From: Myoxocephalus aenaeus
Lineage: Eukaryota; Chordata; Actinopteri; Perciformes; Cottidae
NCBI GenBank assembly: GCA_038501785.1
Contig: JBAMJR010000032.1
Location: 1,879,001-1,943,000, forward strand
Direction of reading: 5' to 3'
Length of the DNA stretch: 64,000 nt
In this document: positions 55,351 through 64,000 of the stretch, piece after piece
Layout of the letters: the number at the start of each line of letters is the position of its first letter
Position numbering within the stretch: position 1 is the stretch's first letter
The notes under the pieces: model-generated
The model's database searches: none
Seen by the model: the letters and a program-made list of their open reading frames with translations, nothing else
What the model was told of the DNA's origin: nothing
Translations under genes and position numbers: made by a program

Positions 55351-56155
55351 AGCCGTGATGGACTTTTTGCCTTTTCGTCTTCTCGGCACCGGGTACTTGT
55401 TGTTCACTGACAACTTCTACTCAAGCCCAACGCTGTTCACAGATCTGGCCAAACATAACATACGCTGCTGTGGTACAATTGGCAAAACTCAAATTGGCGT
55501 ACCTAAAGCTGAGGGAAATGACCTGACCAACAAGTCTGCGAGGGGGGACATGCGGTGGATCCAGAATGGGAACCTGCTGAAATGGATGGACACAAAAGAG
55601 GTCGCCATGTGCTCCACCATGCATCAGGCCTATACTGGCCAGACTGTCAAGAGGAAGGTGAAAACTGCTGGCGTGTGGCAAAATAAGATCATTCAGGTAC
55701 CGGACGCCATTGTGGACTACAACCACAGTATCGGTGGGGTTGATTTGTCAGATGCACTTATTGGAACATACAGCGTGCGCCACAAAACAATGAAGTGGTA
55801 TAAAACATTGTTTTACCACTTTTTGGACATTGCTGTAGTGAACAGCTACCTTGCACAAGGTGCTGTTCCCGCTGAGGCAGGACCCCACAAGGCCTTCAGG
55901 GAGCATTTGGGCACGGAGATGATTGAGTTTGCTGGAGGCTCAGCAGACACCTTGTCAGCCACCCCACGACACTCCTCCACCGATTGCGTGCCCTTATTAT
56001 AGGATAAGGATTCCAAGACCCGCAGGTTTTGCAAATGGTGCCAGCAAAAAGGCATCCAAAGGGTGAAAACCTCATCTTACTGTGCAAAGTGTGCGGTTCC
56101 TCTCTGCTACAGCCGCAAAAAGAACTGCTTCTGGCAGTGGCACAAGGTACAGTGA
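55351..56155 (+). pseudogene. piggyBac transposase fragment, C-terminal half
   Basis: Starts in the catalytic domain at FRLLGTGYLLFTDNFYSSP (second Asp), goes through SIGGVDLSDALIGTYS (third Asp) and reaches a TAG at 56000; beyond it the cysteine-rich end CKWCQQKGI, YCAKCAVPLC, CFWQWHKVQ is readable to TGA 56155. The N-terminal half and first Asp are missing. The 3' flank to 57220 matches that of the copy at 48063. Same subfamily, older state. Confidence 0.82.
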
Positions 56156-56659
56156 GGTGACTCATGACACCCTCAACTACAAGGGCACCAGAGCATCATT
56201 ACATAATGTAAATATTTTTTACAGTTCGTTTTTTGCTGTATTGTTACACTTTTTTTTACTGTGTTTTTACAGTTTGATAAAAATTAAATCTGTTCATTCA
56301 GTTAATTTGTGTGCTGGTTTTATTTTAATGGGAAAATATAGGTTGTTTTATGAATTAACAAAAAAACATAAAGTGCTGCATTTGGATGCATTGATCACCA
56401 TAAGTAATATACAAGTGCAATATATGGTTTGGCACATAATAACATCCAAATGCTCATTTGAATCCTCGCCTGAATTTTTTCTGTACTAAACTAAACCCTC
56501 TCTAACTTTGTTCTGCTTCACTTTTTCAAGTCAAACTTTGCAGAGATAATGTTCACATATCATTATCTCATCAGGGAGTTCTCCTGGTCATTTCTTGTTT
56601 ATAGTTTTATCCATCTTTAAAAAATTAAACTTACTTTGTTATGTATCTACCGCCTTTTG

Positions 56660-56965
56660 CTTCATGGATTATCAGGATCATGGACCATGCCTAATACTCA
56701 TTATATGAATAATTTCTGTCATATTCATTGAATGTGCTGTAACTACGCTATTCATTCTGGCCACATGACATCCTTTGTTGCTCTCCCTCAGGTTTCTTCC
56801 CTTTTTTCCCTGTGAAAGGGTTTTTACTATCTTTTTAGGGGAGTTTTTCCTGATCCGATGTGAGGTCCCGGGACAGGGATGTTATGTGTACAGATTGTAA
56901 AGCCCTCCGAGGCAAACTTGTATTTGTGATGTTGGGCTATATAAAATAAACTGAATTGAATATTG
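56660..56965 (+). repeat. Abundant teleost retro-repeat, copy 2
   Basis: Inverse of 4757-5110, ending GGGCTATATAAAATAAACTGAATTGAA. It sits within the piggyBac 3' flank. Confidence 0.7.
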
Positions 56966-57239
56966 TGTTATGATTTGGGAGAAGTTTAAACCTTATAAAT
57001 TCCTCATTTCAAAGATAGTCATCCTGAAAGTGCTTGGTTTCTAGGCGGACCTGAAAACTTTTAATTTTTGCTGTGTCATCTTCATTTACTCTTAACCAGT
57101 AACATATATACTGATAATTACACATCTGAACAAAATCTCACATAATTGTTTTATTATAACACCAAAATTATTCAAATAGTGGTTGCAGAGATAGACCCTT
57201 TTTAATTTGGGTATGACATTTTCGAGCAGAAGCCTAAAA

Positions 57240-57840
57240 ATAGCTTACACACACACACACACACACTTTTTATGTTTAACAATGCTACTAATATAACATT
57301 TTGGCGCTCTTCTATTCTTAGTTAATAATACGACAACCTTCTCCACAACCCTTTTCCCCCCACTGGCTATTTATATACGCATGTGTACTTGCATGTGTGA
57401 AAAAAAGACAGGCCGTTTTCATAGCCTTATTGTAACATGCATTACCAGTAGCAGCTCAAAACCATATAATTTACAGTTTTTTTTATAAAGTAATAACATT
57501 AATATTTAATTAAGTTAAGCTTCTTGGTTCAGCCCTCCACAACGGTCCCAATTTCTCATGTGGCCCCTTGGGAAAATTAATTGCCCACCCCTGGTGTAGA
57601 CAGTCACACAGTGGAGCTTTTTGTGTTAAAGCTTTTTTTAATGTTAAAACGTTACGTCGCTTTACTAAAAACGTATAACGACACTATTTATTATGACTGT
57701 TAACCAGCTGACGTTGCTGCTGGTTAAACGTGTTATTCTGCTCCTGCTGCACTCTGAGCTGATAACACACTGATGTCTGTTCAATGCACATACATACATA
57801 CATATACATATATATACACATATACACACACACACTATTT
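57240..57840. other. Microsatellites, no gene
   Basis: (CA)n at about 57247-57267 and mixed CA/TA repeats at 57783-57836. No exon between. Confidence 0.5.
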
Positions 57841-58139
57841 ATAGTAATATTATGTTCCTCTTTATGTTTGATGGAACATCCAACATTCGTGAGGGCCGCC
57901 AATGGGACCCTCCTGCTCTAGGCCCTCAGAAGGTCGCCAACCTGAAGGAGCGTGAGAGGACCGGGTCCCAGTCCCCTCTGATGGCCAACAAGGTGGAGTC
58001 CTTCAGTACACGTTCATACCATAACACAAATGAGAGAAATTACAGTTTTAACCTCCTTTGTGAACTTGCAGGACGCCTTGACCCGCTACTCCTCAGCGTA
58101 CCCTGACTTTGTGGAGGCAGTCAAGTTCCACCAATTTAT

Positions 58140-58572
58140 GGTTCTCCGTCAGGTCGACGGCGTACCTACGCCGTAGATGCAGACCCCTACGCCGTAGCCT
58201 GACGTGCACCTCGGACCGCAAGCGCTGTGATTGGTCCGCTCAGAACGTAATTTTCGGCAGTTGCTTTTTCCGGTCTGTCTTCCTACACCGCCATTTTTAA
58301 AGTTCTTGTGGACCGGTAGGAACAATGGACCAAGCAGAAGAAAGAAGCATCGAGGAGGTCAGGAAATATGACCACCTTTACAACTTTTCTTCGAAGGATT
58401 ACAAAGACTGCAAAATGACAATAAACTCATGGAGAGAAATCGACCAAAACACGGGGCTGGAGGTCGCCGAGTGCATGAGAAGGTGGAAGAACCTCCGGGA
58501 CAAATATGTCCGGCTGCGGAAAAAAGTGGCAACCCAGGCGGCCAAAAAGTGCCTGCCTTTTATCATTTCTTG
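58140..58572 (+). mobile_element. PIF/Harbinger fragment with MADF start
   Basis: Matches 36400-36840 of the complete PIF element. MDQAEERSIEEVRKYDHLYN begins at 58325, and the Trp that is a stop in the complete element is present here (RRWKNLRDKYVRLRKK). The fragment ends abruptly at 58572 and has no transposase. Confidence 0.82.
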
Positions 58573-59794
58573 TCATGGCTCTCAGGACTGGGAGCAGCTC
58601 GTAGTGAGACTCGACATCTGGCACCTGATGTGACGTTTCGCTTCAGGTGTCACCACCGAAACCCACGAGCTGTACCCCACATTCATGAGGGAGCGGTCAT
58701 ACTGCATCGTCGAGGTCGACCCCGGAGATGCCCGCCGTCTCACTGAGGTTAAGCAGTCCGAGCTGGAGGGGAAGCACGGGATGGTTGGCCTGACTGACGG
58801 CGAGTCCACCCTCCACATCCAGCAGCTCCTCGCCGGACCAGTAGGACGCAACACCCGCCCGACGCTCTCCGCATCCAGGACATTTGGAGTATGCAGAGGC
58901 CCCACCTCAGCTGCATACAGGACCCACCAGGTGTCCAGCTGTACACAGAGACCGGCAGGCTGACCAAGGGCGGAGTCAGCCTGCTGGTTTACTCCACATC
59001 TTTGGAGTCCTTCCACCTCAACCGGTTCATCCCAGGTACTCATGTCTCTCACAGCTTGTGATCAAATATATTCTGTCTTAAAATTTTCATTAAAACTCCC
59101 AAACCTGCTTCCTCAGGGACGCGAGCCAGCGCTTAACACCTCCAGGCGTTCCTGGTAGATGGACTGGCGAGGTGGAAAGAGGACCGCGCAGCAGCAGCTG
59201 AGGGACAGGTGGGAACTCTGCACTCCTACAGTGGCCACCTCAAGCACATCCTTAACCAGAAGAGCCAAAGGATGCTTGGTCTTCAGATGGTTAAGGACTT
59301 TACCAAGCCTGCTGAGTATGTGACGTGAAAACACTTTATTACAACATCACGACTGAGGAAGAAGAGCAACTATTAAATACTTTATGCGTTTACAGGAGAG
59401 CTCATCGTAGTAGAGTACCTGTACCAGCAGATGGGAAAAGTGCTTGAGGACGTCAGCTTGGGCCCTGACACTCCAGACGAGGCTGCTGCCATCGAGTCGC
59501 TGGAGGAGGGTATCGGTGAAGATGTCAAGGACCCGACCATCTTCCAGCCCGATACCCCATCTACCAGCGAAGCAGCAGCCTGGTCAGGTGATCCTGGTGG
59601 CAGGAAGGAACAGTCAGGGCCTTCCCGACAGCAGGGTAGACAAACTCATCCTGCTCTAGAATCGCTTGCCAGAGCAGGACAAGCAGAGAGTGGTCTACCG
59701 TCCCAGATACCAGGAGAGGCAACCTAAGGGGCGGTTCAAGACAGCGAAGGGGGAAGAACACCGCCTGTCCTGGCAAGGAGAGTCTCCAATGGTG

Positions 59795-60770
59795 AGACTG
59801 TAATCAGGCATGAAAACGGGTCAGGGGTGAAAAAGGTGAGAAGGATATTACCCCTCTAGATGGGTCCGGAGGCATGCTCCCCCGTAAGAAAATCTATGCA
59901 ATCTGATGCATTTTGAGATGCATTTTTAGCCAACCTGGGGAGAGCTGGAGAAACTTAACTTCAGCCACGAGTCAAAAATTATTATGGCCTCCTTACTAAG
60001 TATTATGCAAGCCATTTCATGCCAGCCTGTCACTGGGTCTAACATTTACAGTATATGGAGGCACAATGTGGTAAGGGAGAGCATGGCTGCCTTTGTTAGC
60101 ATAATTTATATCTTTGATGCAGAGAATGCATCTGGCGAATCCCTGCCTGTTGATTTTGGAGAATACATCTCCTAGATGAAAGGACACCTCTTGCCCTTTT
60201 ATTGAGACCTTGCCTTCCAGTTTTAGCCACGACCAGTTCCAGCTGCATTTCAATCCAGCATCCAGCTGTTTAACAATGGCTGCATCCTTCTCCCCTAACA
60301 CACATTCTGCAAAAATAACGTTTGTATTAGTGTTAACTTCTAGTTTAGCCTTACCTGCCAACCTTGATATTTTTGCGTACCGACAAGGGGGGGGGGGGGG
60401 GGGGGGGGAGAAATGGAATTGACGACGACTAATAGGGGACAAGTCATTAAATACTCGTCATGCGTTATATTGCATATAATGTGTGCTGGTCAATTAGTTT
60501 TACCAGCGTACTTTGACGTCAAAATGCGTATCCGCTACGCAAATTGCGTACAGGTTGGCAGGTCTGCTTATTGATAGAACGGTGGACCACTTTACCTTCT
60601 GCCTTGTCAGTCCCCTCACCTCAAAATCTACCTCCTCAAAAACGGTAGCGTTAGCTAATAATTTTCCACCGGAGCTTTAGCTAGCTGGCTAACGTTGCGT
60701 TCTCTCCTGCTGTGTTCAATGTGTTCACTCGCACTCCCTTCTGGCACGCGCACCTGTTCGCAGTTCACTG
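59795..60770 (-). mobile_element. Foreign segment also nested in hAT 14049
   Basis: Matches 14295-15296 in reverse, without the hAT termini. A poly-G run lies at about 60385-60408. Confidence 0.75.
60017..60442 (-). pseudogene. Finger-domain fragment, copy 2
   Basis: Minus-strand reading KCSWNWSWLKLEGKV, FHLGDVFSKI, RCILCIKDI, then HALPYH: C-x2-C and H-x4-H as in BED-type fingers. The frame is longer than in copy 1, but its start runs through a poly-G/Pro tract and is not reliable. Parent gene unknown. Confidence 0.4.
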
Positions 60771-61989
60771 AAGATAAATGTTAGTGTGCTACCCGACCCT
60801 TTGGAAGTATATAACTGAGCCCAAAACCAATGTGCATTTTTCTCTGAATCAAAGTTGTCTGTCATTTTATTTCTTGCAAGGAACAAGTCTGCTAGACGTT
60901 AAGGAACCTGACGCCCGGCTGGCCAACCATAGGTTGGTTCGAGAAATGTCTCAACATCTTTCAGGACATCCACTATTATTTTCTCTTGAAGATCAAGGGT
61001 TTGTCTGTCAAGGACAAAAGTCGGCCAACTATTCAAAAGAATAGTGCGTCTTCGATCAGCAACATGAATATTCTCGAACAGGACCAGGATTTTGTCCTGG
61101 GGTTATTGAAGTCGGCCATCGCTGGTGTGTCTGACGATTGCCATTTTAAAGTACTTGTAACTTTGCAGAAGTTTGGGATAAAGTGTGTAAGTGGCATAAA
61201 GATGGCCAGCAACTTGGCCCAGCGCCAGTCGCCTGGTGGAGGCCATTTGCTGCCAGCTCCATCCAGCGGGTCTGTGGGGTCACGAGGACTCGATGGTCCC
61301 TCATCCTCACAGACTACATGGCCATCCAGGAGGCAGTGCTGGCCAGCCCGAGGCTGATGGCTTAGTCTGAGATCCAGCTCTTTGAGCTGAACCAGAGGAC
61401 CCTGACCCAGTGGTGAGACCGTAGTAGCACTTTAGTAGCATTTAGATGGCACTTTGTAATTTAACTTTATTGAAATTGTACTTTCTTGATTCTTGTTGTT
61501 CCGAGTCTGTACTCACGGTGGAATTGCACTTATTGTAAGTCGCTTTGGATAAAAGCGTCAGCTAAATGAAATGTAATGAGAGTTCAATATGAAGCTGTTC
61601 TGATGTTTTATAATCTGTACTGTGATTTATTGTTTGATGAAGAGTCTAAGAACACTGTTTGTCTGGCAGGTTCTCTCAGTGCCAGACGGCTGAAGGGAGG
61701 GCTGTGCTGCTGCAGGGAACTGCCATCGTCCCTGCAGCAGCTGTTGCCGTCCAGCCTCTCCCTCCAGCCTCCTCTTCCTGGACCACGGCTTACAGGAAGA
61801 GGAGGGCGGCCGAGGCTGCTGCAGCAGGACAGGAGCCTTGGCCCGGCAGCAAAAAATGCCGGCAGCCGACGTAGTACATCTGCAGAGCCCTGTGACCAGC
61901 CCAGAAGGCTATATAAATAAAATTCCTTTGTATTGCTTGGTTTGGCATCATTTATGTTGAGTTTTTTATATAATAAATAAAAGTATCAC

Positions 61990-62146
61990 AATCTGAATTT
62001 TGTTTGAAGCTTTATTATTTCTTATATGATCTTAAATACAAGCACTCCAGATGATAGAAATGGTGACATTAGAATGACAATAAATAACTAAACATGGACC
62101 ATGAAGCTCAGGCTGTGCAGTGACCTCATGTAGTCCAGTTCAGCAT
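61990..62146 (-). repeat. Repeated 3'-UTR-like segment, copy 2
   Basis: Reverse of 2427-2590 (AATAATAAAGCT on the minus strand). Directly preceded on its own strand by U6-derived sequence. Confidence 0.65.
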
Positions 62147-62182
62147 AGTTCCAATTTTAGTATATTGATCTTCTCTGTAGCG
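62147..62182 (-). ncRNA. U6 snRNA 5'-part fragment
   Basis: Minus strand ATATACTAAAATTGGAAC preceded by an ACAGAGAAGATC piece. It is joined to the 3'-UTR-like repeat. A pseudogene fragment. Confidence 0.6.
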
Positions 62183-62343
62183 GACGTTCATAAATATTTT
62201 AATAAATTTCAGTAAAACATTTGACTTGTGTTCAACTGTATTAATACATAAAGTTGAAAATTATAAGTCAAAATATACATAGTATTGTTAAAAACAAAAC
62301 TATCATGAAAAATCATAATAATAAAATCAAAAAGCAGTAATAA

Positions 62344-62425
62344 GGAACGCGTCACGAATTTGCGTGTCTTCCTAGAGGGGCCATGGTAATCTTCTCTGTA
62401 TTGTTCCAATTTTAGTATATGCGCT
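62344..62425 (-). ncRNA. U6 snRNA pseudogene
   Basis: Minus strand reads GCGCATATACTAAAATTGGA, then ACAGAGAAGATTACCATGGC and ACACGCAAATTCGTGACGCG, i.e. U6 from about base 20 to the end. The first ~19 bases, including the 5' stem, are missing, and the ACAGAGA box is kept. No U6-type promoter elements upstream on this strand. A dead copy. Confidence 0.85.
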
Positions 62426-62579
62426 ATTGATCTCTGTATCTGAAATTCATATATATTTTTGTTAATTTCAGTAAAACATTGGACTTATGTTCAACTCTAG
62501 TAATAATACATATATAGTTCAAAATTCTAAACTATCATGAATTAAAAAAAAAAAATCATAATAAAAAAAACAGCAATAA

Positions 62580-62620
62580 GGAACGAGTCATGAATTTGAG
62601 TGTCTCCCTAGAGTGGTATG
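62580..62620 (-). ncRNA. U6 snRNA 3'-part fragment
   Basis: Minus strand GACACTCAAATTCATGACTC, a diverged U6 3' region. It is followed by the same AT-rich flank as the copy at 62344, so a unit of about 235 bp is tandemly duplicated. Confidence 0.65.
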
Positions 62621-62639
62621 TTGCCCCCGCCATAGTCAC

Positions 62640-62740
62640 GGACCGGTCCCAGATGTGGGGACACTCGGTCCTCCGCTCAGCCAGGGAGTGTTTCTGCTAG
62701 AAGTCAGACCCACTCGGCAGAACAGTGACTCACTGAGAAG
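62640..62740 (+). repeat. Duplicated segment B, copy 2
   Basis: Diverged partner of 13775-13925 (GGACACTCGGTCCTCCGCTC). Confidence 0.55.
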
Positions 62741-63129
62741 AGTATGCATCTTCCATGTATTCCTTGGAAGAACCATTTGAGAAGAGTTCTTTATTGAATC
62801 ATTTGGGTCCAAAAAAAAAAAACTTTACAACTTTTTAGTGAGAGAAACAACAGCAAAAAGGTTATTTGAGGCATGTTATGGGTTCTTTGCTTCTGATTGT
62901 TGAACCATGAGGATTCATGGTTGGAGTTTTTATTTTCAGACTTGTGTTCAACTAAAATCCAGCATCTCAGTCTAACATGAGGTCTGCGTTCAGTGTCTGA
63001 GCGTCCATGCCTCCGTCTTTAACCCTAAAGAAAGGACAACGGCTCCCTGTGATTGGATGAGGAGACGAACCAAGCTGCTCTCAGGTCTTCATCAGGAGAC
63101 AACAGCTGATCTGAATCAACTCACCTCAG

Positions 63130-63990
63130 AGAACTGAGACGAGCAGCTGGAATTAATGAGAGAAACCAACTCCAACTATTTAGGTTCTATAAATAATTCT
63201 AGGAAAAGAATACTGTGAAAGAATGTAAAAACAACGTCAATGTGTTAGCATAAAAACCCAAAGAAAAATCTATCAGACTTTATTTGTTTTACACTTTAAA
63301 TGTGACAAAGTACTTCTCACAATATAAATAATAAAATAAATCTGCCAATTCAATAAGACCGTTATGAACCAATATCAGACATTAAAATCTATTCAAACAG
63401 ATAGCCACTGCAGATACTTTAATATTGGTGGGCTCTCTTTCTGGTACAGGTCAATAATTCTAATTGAAATATATTTATTACAAGAAGACCAGAAAGTCGA
63501 GCAGTGCAGAATTTAATCCTGCAGGTCATAAAGCTTTAAAGTCTCTGTGTTGACCTGAGAGAGAAACGCTGTTATGTGTTCACGTTGTTAAAATGATCAC
63601 GTGTTCACGTTGTTAAGATCTTCACATTGTTAAGATCTTTCCATTGTTACGATCTTTCCATTGTTACGATCTTTCCATTGTTACGTGTTCACGTTGTTAA
63701 CTACAGCGTCCCCATTTGGCAGAATTCTTCATCACTCTTCCTCACTCTTAAAGTCCTCGTACTCCCATGACTCGATACCAAAGCCACTGAGCAAAAAAAA
63801 TAAACTGCACAGCCTGGCCTTATAAGTCAATTCAACCATCAATATTAACAAACCATAAATATGACTCGAGAGGACTTGAAAGTGAGAGAGAGAGAGAGCT
63901 CCCCATGTTATCAAAATATGAATTTTCACATCCCTAGCTTGATGCTACACATGATTGGCACACCTTTCTGGAAAGTTTATGACAGAATCC
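63130..63990 (-). repeat. Repeat family R, uninterrupted copy
   Basis: Minus strand equals 19230-19742 plus 24800-25229 plus 27177-27235 without the inserts. Includes the AACGTGAA-type tandem units (63570-63700) and the frame reading SWEYEDFKSEEE. It shows the pre-insertion state for the long-arm element and piggyBac 1. Confidence 0.82.
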
Positions 63991-64000
63991 AAATCATTGT

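Larger units (their letters stand above)
57862..61880 (+). pseudogene. Amplified fish protein family, broken copy
   Basis: Exon-like pieces: 57869-58013 (DGTSNIREGRQWDPPALG), 58068-58140 (DALTRYSSAYPDFVEAVKF), 58646-59036 (ETHELYPTFMRERSYCIVEV), 59116-59325 (FLVDGLARWKEDRAAAAEGQ, with a stop), 59397-59790 (GELIVVEYLYQQMGKVLEDV), 61200-61412 (RWSLILTDYMAIQEAVL) and 61670-61877 (EGRAVLLQGTAIVPAA). I recognise these as conserved blocks of an uncharacterised, highly repeated fish protein, but know no name or function. Stops, frameshifts, a PIF fragment (58140-58572) and a foreign insert (59795-60770) show decay. The 60890-61170 region has an open frame (DQDFVLGLLKSAIAGVSDD) of unknown kind. Confidence 0.5.

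Overview
The window looks like a teleost fish nuclear genome, probably a ray-finned fish with many active transposon lineages. The coding sequences are split by GT-AG introns. Almost every kilobase carries a transposon type common in fish: L2/Rex1-like, Tx1/L1-like and other LINEs, hAT, piggyBac, PIF/Harbinger, Tigger/pogo and MITEs. The host-like pieces belong to protein families I know as amplified in fishes. I could run no searches; family names rest on recognised motifs.

Layout. 0-2 kb: the 3' half of an L2/Rex1-type LINE with an open reverse transcriptase. 2.7-9.3 kb: a nest of hAT elements; one is bounded by an exact 8-bp duplication, encodes a BED-finger/hATC mini-protein and contains an ORF1-only LINE with its own apparent target duplication. 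9.6-12.95 kb: four phase-consistent exons of a SAMD3-like fish gene family with a poly(A) signal. 13-19 kb: small DNA elements and one hAT. 19.2-27.2 kb: one repeat family split by a 5-kb element with very long inverted arms (itself holding a Tigger and a hAT copy) and by a piggyBac at TTAA. 27.4-28.9 kb: a second, non-autonomous piggyBac.

29.6-44.8 kb: the centrepiece. Eleven exons, whose codon phases agree at all the junctions I could define, join a KMT5A-like SET domain, a duplicated linker exon, a Cys/His metal-binding motif, a Crypton-type tyrosine recombinase and a Myb-like tail. The locus has a GC-rich promoter with CRE sites. It is interrupted by a LINE, by a complete PIF/Harbinger element whose three-exon transposase is open, and by a hAT MITE in an Asp-codon run.

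45-64 kb: an L1-like LINE, two broken piggyBac transposases, LINE fragments carrying two perfect hairpin palindromes, a Myb/SANT-like gene fragment, a broken copy of another amplified fish family, U6 snRNA-derived tandem copies, and a reversed copy of the 19-27 kb repeat.

The copies within the window date one another. Several insertions have an empty-site counterpart elsewhere in the window, so element boundaries and target duplications can be read directly. Apart from the PIF transposase, the BED/hATC mini-protein and the first LINE reverse transcriptase (open to the window edge), most long coding regions carry stops or frameshifts.
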